A DNA stretch of 64,000 nucleotides from Sciscionella marina DSM 45152 (GTDB lineage: Bacteria; Actinomycetota; Actinomycetes; Mycobacteriales; Pseudonocardiaceae). Location: NCBI RefSeq assembly GCF_000379465.1, contig NZ_KB905392.1, forward strand, positions 186,001-250,000. The letters are read 5' to 3'. The notes under the pieces are model-generated. The model was not told the DNA's origin, did not search any database, and worked only from the letters and a program-made list of their open reading frames with translations. Shown in pieces: positions 22,367 through 30,822 of the stretch (its first letter is position 1; every line of letters starts with the position of its first letter). Made by a program: the position numbers and the translations under genes.

Positions 22367-22382
22367 CATACCGTCTGGTATG
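22367..22382. promoter_or_regulatory. Dyad CATACCGTCTGGTATG in a divergent promoter region
   Basis: Perfect 6-bp arms around GTCT, between the divergent TRIC and molybdopterin oxidoreductase genes. The shape is like a TetR-family operator and it overlaps a plausible promoter area. No regulator gene adjoins it. Confidence 0.4.
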
Positions 22383-22444
22383 TACGGCTGCTACGGTTGA
22401 TCCGGGCACACGGAGGTGGCCGTGGCCGACATCCTGGAGCAGCC

Positions 22445-24520
22445 ATGAGCACGACGCATCTGCACAGCTGCACCCTCTGCGAGGCGACCTGCGGGATCAC
22501 CGTGACGGTCGAGGAGGCGCGGGTCACCGGGGTGCGCGGCGATCCCGAGGATCCACGCAGTCGCGGCTATCTGTGCCCGAAGGCGACCGCGCTCGCCGAT
22601 ATCCACGCGGATCCCGACCGGCTGCGCACCCCGCTGATCCGGTCCGGAGACGGCTGGCGCGAGGCGGGCTGGACCGAAGCACTCGATCACGCCGCCGCCG
22701 GGCTGCGCGCGGTACGCCGCAGGGACCGGGACGCGCTCGCGGTCTACCACGGCAATCCGGGCGCGCACAATCTCGGCGCGGTGCTCTACGGCCTGCCCTT
22801 CTATCACGCGCTGCGCACCCGCAACCTGTACTCGGCGAGCTCGATGGACCAGCTGCCGCACATGCTCGCCGCCTGGCGGATGTTCGGCCATCAGGGGCTG
22901 CTTCCGGTCCCCGATGTCGACCGCACCGACCTGTTCGTGTGCCTCGGGGCGAACCCGCTCGTGTCCAACGGCAGCATCCTGACCGCGCCGAACATGCGCG
23001 ATCGGCTCGCCGCGCTGCGCCGCAGGGGCGGGCGGCTCGTGGTGCTCGATCCGCGGCGGACCGAGACCGCGACGAAGGCCGATGAGCACCTGTTCATCCG
23101 GCCGGGCACCGACGCGCTGCTGCTCGCCTCGCTGGTGCACGTGCTGTTCGAGGAGCACCTGGTGCGGGCGCGCAAGCCGCTCTCCCAGGTGGACGGCCTG
23201 CGCGCGGCGGTGCGCGAGTTCGGCCCGGAACGCACCGCCCCGGTGACCGGGATCGGCGCAGCCACCGTGCGGGCGCTGGCCAGGGAGCTGGCGGCGAGCC
23301 CGCGCGCGGTGGTGTACGGCCGGATCGGGGTGAGCACCCAGGAGTTCGGCGGCGCCTGTTCCTGGCTGATCACCGCGGTGAACGCGCTGACCGGGCATCT
23401 CGACGAACCGGGTGGCGCGATGTTCGCCCTTCCCGCGGTCGACCTGGTCCCCACGGCCGCGCTGATCGGGCAGACCGGGTCCACGGGCAGCTTCCGTTCC
23501 CGGGTGCGCGGTCTGCCCGAGGTCGCGGGCGAGCTGCCGGTGGTCGCGCTCGCCGAGGAGATCGCCACCCCGGGACCGGGCCGGGTGCGCGGGCTGCTCA
23601 CCGTCGCCGGGAACCCGGCACTGTCCTCCCCCGACGGGTCCCGCCTCGAGGCCGCGCTGCCCGGGCTGGACTTCATGGTCAGCGTGGATCCCTACCTCAA
23701 CGAGACGACCCGGCACGCGAATGTGATCCTGCCGCCGACCGTGGCACTGGAGCGCGCGCACTACGAGCTCGTCATGGAGCACGTCGCGGTGCGCGCGGTC
23801 GCGAAGTACTCGCCCGCGGTGTTCCGGCGCGGACCGGAACAGCGGCACGACTGGGAGATCCTGGCCGGGCTGGCCACCCGGGTGTTCGCCGGGCGGCTGG
23901 CGGGGCGGCTTCCGGCACCGCCTCCGGAGGCGATGGTCGATCTGCTGCTCCGGCGCAGGCGGCTGTCTCTGCGGAAGCTGCGCGCGCATCCGCACGGGAT
24001 CGACCTCGGCGGCCTCGCGCCCCGGTTCCCGCAGCGGCTGTTCACCACGGACCGGACGGTGCACCTGGCTCCGGAGGCGTTCCTCGCCGATCTGCCGAGG
24101 CTGCGCGAACGCCTCGAGCGGGAGACCCCCGATCTGGTGCTCATCGGCCGCCGCCAGCTGCGGGACAACAATTCCTGGATGCACAACAGCAGGCGGCTGG
24201 TGAAGGGCAGGCCGCGCTGCACGCTGCTGGTGCACCCGGCCGACGCCCGGCGGTTCGGTCTCGCCGACGGACAGCAGGCGCGATTGCGGTCCCGTACCGG
24301 CGCGGTGCTCGTGCCGGTCGAGGTCACCGAATCGGTCATGCCGGGGGTGGTGAGCCTGCCGCACGGCTGGGGGCATCACCGCGCCGGCACCAGGATGCGG
24401 ATCGCCGCGGAGCACGCGGGCGTGAGCCTCAACGACATCACCGACACCACGTTCTACGACGAGCTGACCGGAACCGCCGCGCTCTCCGGGCTCCCGGTCA
24501 GCCTCGAGCCCGCTGACTGA
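22445..24520 (+). CDS. Molybdopterin-dependent oxidoreductase with N-terminal [4Fe-4S] motif
   Basis: A 691-residue MopB-superfamily protein. An N-terminal iron-sulfur motif, CTLCEATCGI then YLCPKA ~27 residues on, binds [4Fe-4S]. A molybdopterin-binding core and a C-terminal guanine-dinucleotide domain (~570-690, HPADARRFGLADGQQARLRSRTG) follow. It resembles formate dehydrogenase or nitrate reductase alpha-like enzymes, but no beta or membrane subunit adjoins it. No Tat signal is seen, so it is probably cytoplasmic. ATG at 22445 has GGAG upstream. Substrate unknown. Confidence 0.88.
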   Translation: MSTTHLHSCTLCEATCGITVTVEEARVTGVRGDPEDPRSRGYLCPKATALADIHADPDRLRTPLIRSGDGWREAGWTEALDHAAAGLRAVRRRDRDALAVYHGNPGAHNLGAVLYGLPFYHALRTRNLYSASSMDQLPHMLAAWRMFGHQGLLPVPDVDRTDLFVCLGANPLVSNGSILTAPNMRDRLAALRRRGGRLVVLDPRRTETATKADEHLFIRPGTDALLLASLVHVLFEEHLVRARKPLSQVDGLRAAVREFGPERTAPVTGIGAATVRALARELAASPRAVVYGRIGVSTQEFGGACSWLITAVNALTGHLDEPGGAMFALPAVDLVPTAALIGQTGSTGSFRSRVRGLPEVAGELPVVALAEEIATPGPGRVRGLLTVAGNPALSSPDGSRLEAALPGLDFMVSVDPYLNETTRHANVILPPTVALERAHYELVMEHVAVRAVAKYSPAVFRRGPEQRHDWEILAGLATRVFAGRLAGRLPAPPPEAMVDLLLRRRRLSLRKLRAHPHGIDLGGLAPRFPQRLFTTDRTVHLAPEAFLADLPRLRERLERETPDLVLIGRRQLRDNNSWMHNSRRLVKGRPRCTLLVHPADARRFGLADGQQARLRSRTGAVLVPVEVTESVMPGVVSLPHGWGHHRAGTRMRIAAEHAGVSLNDITDTTFYDELTGTAALSGLPVSLEPAD

Positions 24521-25409
24521 GCTTGCGCAGCATCCGGGCATCGCTGAACCCGACCGTGCGCGCCGCCGTCTCCGCGCTCGCCCCGTTCGCCCGCAGCTGG
24601 TGTGCCCGTTCCAGCCGGAGTGCCTGCTGATAGCGCAGCGGGGTGAGCCCGGTGGCCCTGGTGAACTGGCGGGTCAGGGTGCGTTCGGCGCAGCCGAGGG
24701 AGCGGGCGAGCTCACCGAGCACCAGCCGGTCGGCGAACCGGCCGTCCAGCACGTCCTGGGCACGGTGCACCAGGTCGTCGGTGTGCGAACGGTGCCGCAG
24801 CATCACGCTCTCCTGCCGCTCGTGCCCGTTGCGCCGGGTGTAGGCCACCATCGATCTGGCCACCCGCGCCGCGAGGCCCGGACCGTGCGCGACAGCGAGC
24901 AGGTGCAGCGCCAGGTCGATCCCGCTGGCGATCCCGGCCGAGGTCACCACCGGACCGCTGACCGTGTAGAGCACATCGCGCACCACGCGGGCTGCCGGGA
25001 ACCGCGCGGCGAGTGCATCCTGCAGTTCATGATGGGTGGTGCACTCGCGCCCGTCCAGCAGTCCGGCCATGCCGAGCGCATAGGCGCCCGCGCACACGCT
25101 GGCCACCGTGCCGCCGCGGCCATGGTGTTCCTCGAGCAACCGCACCACCCGGGTGCCCAGGCCGTTCGGTGGCGACAGACTCGCGGTCCGCCAGCCGGGG
25201 ACGAGGAGCAGATCCCCGCACCCCGGCTCCGGCCAGTCCGTCTCCGCGCTCAGCGCGACACCCTGGGCAGCGCACACCTGGTTCTGTTCCCCGAGGTAGC
25301 GCAGCCGATAGGGGCGTCCGTGGTCCGCGGCACCGTGGAACACCTGCGCCGGACCGGCCAGATCGAGCAGGTGCACGCCCGGGACGAGGAGGAAGAAAAC
25401 GGTACTCAC
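24498..25409 (-). CDS. GlxA-type transcriptional regulator (DJ-1/PfpI-like plus AraC HTH)
   Basis: A 303-residue two-domain protein. Residues ~1-175 are a DJ-1/PfpI amidase-like sensor (VPGVHLLDLAGPAQVF; VASVCAGAYALGMAGLLDGRECTTHH, with Cys at the nucleophile elbow). Residues ~205-300 are two AraC helix-turn-helices (LGELARSLGCAERTLTRQFTRATGLTPLRYQQALRLERA). The GTG start overlaps the stop of the upstream cysteine hydrolase (GTGA), so the two are coupled. It converges with the molybdopterin gene, overlapping by 23 bases. It may control the hydrolase in response to a small molecule. Confidence 0.9.
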   Translation of the reverse strand: MSTVFFLLVPGVHLLDLAGPAQVFHGAADHGRPYRLRYLGEQNQVCAAQGVALSAETDWPEPGCGDLLLVPGWRTASLSPPNGLGTRVVRLLEEHHGRGGTVASVCAGAYALGMAGLLDGRECTTHHELQDALAARFPAARVVRDVLYTVSGPVVTSAGIASGIDLALHLLAVAHGPGLAARVARSMVAYTRRNGHERQESVMLRHRSHTDDLVHRAQDVLDGRFADRLVLGELARSLGCAERTLTRQFTRATGLTPLRYQQALRLERAHQLRANGASAETAARTVGFSDARMLRKLSQRARG

Positions 25410-25990
25410 GATCCGGTCAGCGTAGCCACCGTGGCGATCGTGGCGAACCGGCCGGCGAGTGCGTAGGTGGTGCGCTCGAGGATCTGCTCCGGGTGCAGAG
25501 TGCGCGGGTCGGCGAGCAGTTCCTCGATCGACTGCTCGGCCGGTGCGCCCGGATGCGGGATCGGGTGGGTGGCGGTCGCGTCGGCCACGTAGGTCACCGC
25601 GTAGCCGAGATCCGAGGCCACCCGCGCGGTCGTCTCGCAGCACTGTTCGCTGCGGATCCCGCACACCAGCGCCTCGCCGATCCCCTGCTCGGTGAGCAGC
25701 CGCTGCAGCCCGGTCGTGGTGAACGCGTTGTGCGAGGTCTTGTACAGCACCGGGTCGGCGTCTCCGACCGCGAGCCCCTCGATCGGCCGCACGTGCCCGA
25801 CGGCCGGGTCGAAGACGTTCGCGGTGCCCGGTTCGGTGTGCAGCACCCACACCACCGGTTCGCCCTCGGCATGCGCGTGGGCCACGAGCGTGTTCACCCG
25901 CGGCACGATGTCCGGGTTCGAGATGATCCGCCAGCTGTCCCTGGCCCGGAAGGATTCCTGGACGTCCACGACAAGCAGTGCTCGTTTCAT
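25406..25990 (-). CDS. Cysteine hydrolase (isochorismatase-like)
   Basis: A 194-residue hydrolase of the isochorismatase/nicotinamidase superfamily. The probable catalytic triad is D9 (LLVVDVQESF), K84 and C117 (GIRSEQCCETTAR). Members hydrolyse amides or vinyl ethers; the substrate is not evident. Coupled to the GlxA-type regulator by a 4-base overlap. Divergent from the KDPG aldolase gene. Confidence 0.88.
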   Translation of the reverse strand: MKRALLVVDVQESFRARDSWRIISNPDIVPRVNTLVAHAHAEGEPVVWVLHTEPGTANVFDPAVGHVRPIEGLAVGDADPVLYKTSHNAFTTTGLQRLLTEQGIGEALVCGIRSEQCCETTARVASDLGYAVTYVADATATHPIPHPGAPAEQSIEELLADPRTLHPEQILERTTYALAGRFATIATVATLTGS

Positions 25991-26123
25991 GTGCCGAGTC
26001 TCGCCGGGATCCGAGGGCGCGCGGAACGCCCGATCACGCCGGATGGCGGAACGATCCGGTCACGCTCTGCTGGCCTCGGCGCCCGGTTGCGGGCGAGTGA
26101 CGGGCTAGCGCGAGAATCGAGGC

Positions 26124-26744
26124 ATGGACTCCCCCTTGGATATCGCCCCAGTCATCCCGGTCGCCGTCTTCACCGATCCAGAACACGCCGTCGGTGCGGC
26201 CCGTGCGCTCGTCGAGGGCGGGGTGCGAGTCATCGAGGTCACTCTGCGCACCGAGGCGGCGCTGGAGTCGGTGCGCCGGATCGCGGCCGAGGTCGGTGAG
26301 CTCACCGTCGGCGCGGGCACCATCACCGCGCCGGAGCAGGCCGCGGCCGCCGTAGAGGCCGGGGCCGCCTTCCTGGTCACGCCCGGGACCACCGATACCG
26401 TGCTGGACGCGGTGCTCGCGAGCGGGGTCCCCACGCTGCCCGGGGCGGCCACGGTCTCCGAGGCGATGCGGCTGGCCGAGCGCGGGTTCACCGAGCTGAA
26501 GTTCTTCCCGGCCGCCGCTTCGGGTGGGCCGGACTATCTGCGGGCGATCAACGGTCCGCTGCCGGACCTGCGGTTCTGCCCGACGGGTGGTATCCGCCCG
26601 GCGACCGCTGGCGAATACCTGGAACTGCCGAACGTGGGCTGCATCGGCGGCACCTGGCTCACCCCGGCCGGCGCGCTCGCCGCCGGGGACTACGCCAGGA
26701 TCACCGAGCTGGCCGCCGAGAGCACCCAGCTCCGCACGAGCTAG
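26124..26744 (+). CDS. eda: Bifunctional KDPG/4-hydroxy-2-oxoglutarate aldolase
   Basis: A 206-residue class I aldolase. It cleaves 2-keto-3-deoxy-6-phosphogluconate to pyruvate and glyceraldehyde 3-phosphate. The Schiff-base lysine is K126 (TELKFFPA) and the general base is E38 (VIEVTLRT). The phosphate loop is CPTGGIRP. Length is typical. No edd or sugar kinase is nearby, so its pathway here is not fixed. Confidence 0.95.
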   Translation: MDSPLDIAPVIPVAVFTDPEHAVGAARALVEGGVRVIEVTLRTEAALESVRRIAAEVGELTVGAGTITAPEQAAAAVEAGAAFLVTPGTTDTVLDAVLASGVPTLPGAATVSEAMRLAERGFTELKFFPAAASGGPDYLRAINGPLPDLRFCPTGGIRPATAGEYLELPNVGCIGGTWLTPAGALAAGDYARITELAAESTQLRTS

Positions 26745-26930
26745 GCGCTATCTCCCAGGGGCGCAACCGCTTTCACCGCCCACGCTGGCACCGCGGCGGG
26801 TTCTCCGGCGTTGCCCCGCGAGGACAGCACCGCCGCCGTGTATGGGGATACATAAGAAGGTGATCCCGGAGCGAGGGAGCGCCGGGGGTTCCGCTACCCG
26901 CACCCCAAGCAACCCGCCCCGCAACAGTCC

Positions 26931-27176
26931 TCAGCGGCTGCTGGAGTGGACGTGAACCTGAGGGGCGGAGAGCTCATCTTCGCCCCCGCGGGCGAACCGG
27001 CTCACGCTGGCGCGGGTCTCGGCGAAGGAGGCGCGCGCGGAGTGCACGTATTCGTCGAGCGGATCGGGGGCTTCGCCGTCCTCGGACAGGCGAGCCTTCA
27101 ACGCGGTACGCACGACGAAAACTACGCTTGCCGCGACGACAGCGGTGAACAGAAGCACTGTGAGAACGAGCGTCAT
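26931..27176 (-). CDS. Small single-pass membrane protein
   Basis: An 81-residue protein. Residues ~2-24 are a hydrophobic helix (LVLTVLLFTAVVAASVVFVV), followed by an acidic then mixed-charge cytoplasmic tail ending in HVHSSSR. No known family recognised. Coding-like third-position GC and isolation between long intergenic stretches support it moderately. The 186 bases downstream (26745-26930) hold no gene that I can see. Confidence 0.6.
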   Translation of the reverse strand: MTLVLTVLLFTAVVAASVVFVVRTALKARLSEDGEAPDPLDEYVHSARASFAETRASVSRFARGGEDELSAPQVHVHSSSR

Positions 27177-27377
27177 GATCCCTGATTCCGAACGATTAAT
27201 GGGTTTTGCGAAGCCGCCGACACTGATGATAGCGAGCTCTTTCGGTCAACGTGCGGCTAGTGGCCGTTGTTCCACCGCACTGCACCGAATCGTTATCTAA
27301 CCGGGGTTACCGAAGCTTCGTTCAGAAACTGGGACAGATGGGGTTTCGTTGCCGTGCGGGGAAATTCGGGGAAATTT

Positions 27378-28001
27378 TCAACCGGCCGCTTCGGGCAGCA
27401 GGGCGGTCACCTCGGCCGCGGTCCAATTCCCCCGGACGCCGGACAGTTCCACAAGGTACGCCGCGGCCTTCTCCGGTGTCCATTCCCGGGATTGCACCAA
27501 TCCCTCGGCGAGAGTGCGCAAATAGGCGGCCGCAGGCCTGGTGTGTTCCACCGCGCCCGCGGGATAGGGCGCGGTGAACGTCACGATCGGGTGGCCGTCC
27601 CGCTCCCCGAGGCACAGCAGGGTTTCGTAACCGCCCGGGCCGAGGCGGAGGCGGCCGTCCCGGACCACGGCCGTCACATCGATCTCGGTGCCCGGTTCCC
27701 TGCCGGTCTCCTGCGCGGCCACATCCGCGAACTGCTCACCGGTAACCAGGTAGGCCCGCGCGTAGGCGGTGCCGGGCAGCTCGGGGTCGTAGTAGGCCAC
27801 GCCCCCGGTCCAGTTCGGCGATTCGCCCGCGAAGTACACCCCGCCGCGCAGTTCCAGTGGCTGGTCGTCGGCCGGGGCGCTGGTGTCCCGGCAGCCGGGG
27901 TGGCGCCGCGTCCCCCCGATCGGCGTCCCTCCGTAGAGGTAGCAACCGAACCGCGCGGCGGACATGTTCGAGCCGTAGGACGCGTACCAAACCTGATCCA
28001 T
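27378..28001 (-). CDS. Gamma-glutamylcyclotransferase-like protein
   Basis: A 207-residue protein starting MDQVWYASYGSNM, the YGSN motif characteristic of gamma-glutamylcyclotransferase-like folds, which bind the substrate in this loop. Further similarity is GTAYARAYLVTGEQFADV. Some homologues are misnamed histone deacetylase. The substrate is unknown. GGGAGG precedes ATG 28001. The 200 bases downstream of its stop (27177-27377) show no gene. Confidence 0.75.
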   Translation of the reverse strand: MDQVWYASYGSNMSAARFGCYLYGGTPIGGTRRHPGCRDTSAPADDQPLELRGGVYFAGESPNWTGGVAYYDPELPGTAYARAYLVTGEQFADVAAQETGREPGTEIDVTAVVRDGRLRLGPGGYETLLCLGERDGHPIVTFTAPYPAGAVEHTRPAAAYLRTLAEGLVQSREWTPEKAAAYLVELSGVRGNWTAAEVTALLPEAAG

Positions 28002-28081
28002 CTCGGGTAGACCTCCCGCTACCGTGCCTGCTCTGCCGATCCCCCGGTCCCCGCGCTGCGCGCCGTCACCGTACCCGGCGC

Positions 28082-28771
28082 TCACCCCTGCGCCGTGGCC
28101 CGCCTCGCCCGCATCACGAGCTTCCTGGTGATCAGGATCAGTACGAGGATGCCTCCGATGTGCACGACATTGCTGACGGTGACCATGGTGGCGATGGGGA
28201 GCTGGTACACGAGGGCGATCACGATGGCCGCGATCGCGACCAGGCCGATGCCCCAGATCACGGCGACCCGCACGAGGTTGATCCGGAACGCGGGCAGCGT
28301 GCGGTAGCGCTCTTCCCACTCCGCGACGGCCTCCGGGGTACCGCCCTTGTAGAAGCGCTTGCCCGAGTAGTAGGTGAACGGTTTACCGAGCAGACAGCTG
28401 CCCAGCATGACCAGCCCGGCGAAGCCCATCCCGAAGGAGTCCTTCGCGAGCACGAACCGGGGGTCCCCGGTCACGAACGCCATGCCGAGGCCGAGGGCGA
28501 ACATGCTGAGCACGAACACCGCGAACCCGTCGATCTTGCGGTCCCGGATCACCGTGTACACCGCACGCAGCCCGGCGATGAGGCCGCCTGCGGTCAGCGC
28601 GATCACGTCGCTGACCCCGAAGGCGTGCAGGACGTAGTACGAACCGAGCGGGGCCAGGATGTCGAAGACCACCAGTGGGGCGATCACCCGCCATTTGGCC
28701 TGCCGAGGCTGCTGCTCTGCGCCCTCGGCAACGGTGGTGTCCTGCGTTTCGGTGGCTTGACTCTGTTCCAT
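28082..28771 (-). CDS. VC0807-like integral membrane protein
   Basis: About 229 residues with six or so predicted membrane helices after a Gln/Glu/Thr-rich N-terminus. It resembles the VC0807/intracellular-septation-A-like membrane family (VVFDILAPLGSYYVLHAFGVSDVIALTAGGLIAG; LGKPFTYYSGKRF). Function is unknown. The ATG 28771 start drops 22 upstream residues that lack similarity. Divergent from the leader peptide of the cysteine dioxygenase operon. Confidence 0.75.
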   Translation of the reverse strand: MEQSQATETQDTTVAEGAEQQPRQAKWRVIAPLVVFDILAPLGSYYVLHAFGVSDVIALTAGGLIAGLRAVYTVIRDRKIDGFAVFVLSMFALGLGMAFVTGDPRFVLAKDSFGMGFAGLVMLGSCLLGKPFTYYSGKRFYKGGTPEAVAEWEERYRTLPAFRINLVRVAVIWGIGLVAIAAIVIALVYQLPIATMVTVSNVVHIGGILVLILITRKLVMRARRATAQG

Positions 28772-28928
28772 GACCGCAACGCTACGGTCGCGCCCATTCC
28801 GGTTCCCCCACCGAGCGTCACGACCCGGCCCTGACATCCGTCAGTGGTCGCAGCTGACGAACATCTCGGTCCCCGTGCCTTTACCACGGTGTGGACCACA
28901 TTGCGCCCGCCCGCCGGGTCCGGTGAGG

Positions 28929-29024
28929 ATGCGGGGTGTGTACGGACTACTGACCTGGAGCGACCGCATCGTCGACTTCGCACGGGTCACCACGGCCGCG
29001 TGTCCCCGGCTCCCCCGCGCCTGA
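28929..29024 (+). CDS. Putative cysteine-responsive leader peptide
   Basis: A 31-codon ATG frame ending 37 bases before the cysteine dioxygenase start. The peptide contains RIVDFARVTTAACPR, close to the R-x-x-V-D-F/L-x-R-V...C pattern I recall in short actinobacterial leader peptides ahead of sulfur-metabolism genes. The single Cys codon (TGT) is near the end. Ribosome stalling at low cysteine could tune downstream expression. Its regulatory role is inferred. Confidence 0.6.
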   Translation: MRGVYGLLTWSDRIVDFARVTTAACPRLPRA

Positions 29025-29061
29025 TCCGTACCCACCCGCATTTCTTCACCGGAGCCGAACC

Positions 29062-29643
29062 ATGACCACTTTCGCCGAGACGAGCGCGTCCGAGCTCGTC
29101 CTGCACCCCGAATTGCACGCCCCCGGCCTCGCCGCGCTGCTGCCTGCCGACCGGCTGCTGTGGGATCCGCGCCAGCTGCGCGATCTGACCTCGACGGTCG
29201 CCACGGAGTTCGCCGAACCGCTCGGTGAACTGCTCCGCTACGAGTCCCCGCAGCGCTGGTGGGCGCGGCTCGCTGTGACCCAGGGCGTCGAGCTGTGGCT
29301 GCTGTCCTGGCTGCCCGGGCAGCACACCGAACCACACGATCACGGTGGCGCCGCGGGTTCGTTCACCGTGTTCAGCGGCCGGTTGCACGAGCAGTACCGG
29401 TACCCCGGCAGGCTGATCCGGGACGCCGATCACGCGGCGGGTGCCGCGCTCGGCTTCGACGCCGGGCGGGCTCACCAGGTGCGCAACACTTCGGACGCGC
29501 CCGCGGCCAGTGTGCACGCCTACTCTCCGCCCGCGGTGCCCACCAGGGAGTACGGCAGCCTGCGCGAGCTGCCCGCGGAGATCCCGCCGCTGCCGCCGCG
29601 CCAGTCCTTCGCGCAAGTGCTCGCCGACACGGTGGAACCGTGA
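29062..29643 (+). CDS. Cysteine dioxygenase family protein
   Basis: A 193-residue cupin. Predicted iron ligands are H92 and H94 (TEPHDHGG) and H138 (GRAHQV). Tyr154 follows in SVHAYSPP. It is the bacterial type I form, converting cysteine to cysteine sulfinate. GGAG lies upstream of the ATG. It overlaps the rhodanese gene by GTGA and follows a leader peptide containing cysteine. This gene context supports cysteine as substrate more than for the family member at 695-1201. Confidence 0.9.
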   Translation: MTTFAETSASELVLHPELHAPGLAALLPADRLLWDPRQLRDLTSTVATEFAEPLGELLRYESPQRWWARLAVTQGVELWLLSWLPGQHTEPHDHGGAAGSFTVFSGRLHEQYRYPGRLIRDADHAAGAALGFDAGRAHQVRNTSDAPAASVHAYSPPAVPTREYGSLRELPAEIPPLPPRQSFAQVLADTVEP

Positions 29644-30032
29644 CCTCGACCGGTGTCGAGCGGCTGCTGTCCGCGGCGCGCGCGGAACTCGCCAGGGTCG
29701 ATCCGGCCCGGGCGGCCACGCTCGCCGCGGACGGAGCACTGCTGGTGGACATCCGCCCGGAGGCGAACCGCACGGCCGAGGGGATGATTCCGGGGGCACG
29801 GATCGTGGAACGCATTCACCTGGAATGGCGCCTCGACCCCGAAGGGGAACACCGCATCGACGGCTTCGATGCGGACAGCACGGTGATCGTGTTCTGCAAC
29901 GAGGGCTACGCATCCAGCCTGGCCGCGCGCGATCTGCACCGGATCGGGCTGCCCGGGGCGACCGATCTGATCGGCGGATTCCGCGCCTGGCAGACCGAAG
30001 GACTGCCCGTGGCGTCGGTCAGAGACCGGTGA
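29640..30032 (+). CDS. Rhodanese-like sulfurtransferase
   Basis: A 130-residue single rhodanese domain. The active-site loop is FCNEGYASS with Cys86 as sulfur acceptor. The N-terminal CH2-like motif LLVDIRPEANRTAEGMIPGARI is present. The GTG overlaps the cysteine dioxygenase stop by 4 bases, so the two are coupled. It may move sulfane sulfur made during cysteine breakdown. Convergent overlap of 14 bases with the PIG-L gene. Confidence 0.9.
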   Translation: MTSTGVERLLSAARAELARVDPARAATLAADGALLVDIRPEANRTAEGMIPGARIVERIHLEWRLDPEGEHRIDGFDADSTVIVFCNEGYASSLAARDLHRIGLPGATDLIGGFRAWQTEGLPVASVRDR

Positions 30033-30813
30033 GCAGGTCCGATTCGGTGATCCCCGCGGGCATACCGACGCGGATGAACCATTCGGTGCCGAACGCCCGC
30101 AGGAAGTCCTGTTCGGGCATCGCGAGGAAGAACGAGTCCTCGGCGATCTGGCTGGCGTGCGCACGCATCGCGGCGCGTTTCGCCCCGGCGTAGTCGCGCA
30201 CGTCGACCGCCGTGGTCAGTTCGGCCTCCGGCATCCCGATCTCGGCCGGTGGCTCGAAGTTCTCGGCCCCGGCTCGCTCCGCATACTCCCGCATCGCCTT
30301 CAGCACCTGGTCGCGGTTCTGCGTGGCCTGGTAGACCCGCGGGGTTCCGGCCAGTTTGGCGGCGAGCATGCCGACCCGGTGTACCTGAATATGGTCCGGG
30401 TGCCCGTAGCCGCCGTGTTCGTCGTAGCAGGTGAGCACATCGGCCTGTTCCTCGCGCAGGATCGTGGCCAGCCGCTCGGCCGCTTCCTCCACCGAGGCGG
30501 TCCAGAACGCGTTCGGCGCGAAGTTGCTCTCGTCCTGCATCGCCTCCCCCATGACCATGCCCGAGTCTTCGTAGCCGAGGAACTCCACCCGGGACACGCC
30601 GAGCACCTCGGCCGCCGCCCTGGCTTCGGCGATGCGCCTGCTCGACAACTGCTCCCCCTCGGCGAGGAAGTTCTCGGGTACCTCACCGCGCTCGCCGTGG
30701 GTCGCGGAGACGAGCACCGTGCGGTGCCCTTCGTCGGCGGCCTTGCGCAGCACTCCGCCGGTCACGATGCATTCGTCGTCGGGATGGGCGTGGAACGAGA
30801 CAATAGTTGCCAT
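30019..30813 (-). CDS. PIG-L family deacetylase
   Basis: A 264-residue zinc-dependent N-deacetylase. Metal-binding motifs are AHPDDE (H10, D12, D13) and a later GYGHPDHIQVH. The family includes MshB and Mca of mycothiol metabolism. Sequence does not clearly match either, so mycothiol-related activity is possible but unproven. ATG start at 30813. Convergent with the rhodanese gene. Confidence 0.9.
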   Translation of the reverse strand: MATIVSFHAHPDDECIVTGGVLRKAADEGHRTVLVSATHGERGEVPENFLAEGEQLSSRRIAEARAAAEVLGVSRVEFLGYEDSGMVMGEAMQDESNFAPNAFWTASVEEAAERLATILREEQADVLTCYDEHGGYGHPDHIQVHRVGMLAAKLAGTPRVYQATQNRDQVLKAMREYAERAGAENFEPPAEIGMPEAELTTAVDVRDYAGAKRAAMRAHASQIAEDSFFLAMPEQDFLRAFGTEWFIRVGMPAGITESDLLTGL

Positions 30814-30822
30814 ACCGGCAGA

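Noticed and set aside
22391-24541. Long minus-strand frame opposite the molybdopterin oxidoreductase
   Set aside because: The plus-strand product has intact iron-sulfur and cofactor motifs; the antisense product is low-complexity Arg/His/Gly.
26745-26930. Small gene after the KDPG aldolase
   Set aside because: No frame with a ribosome site or family similarity was found.
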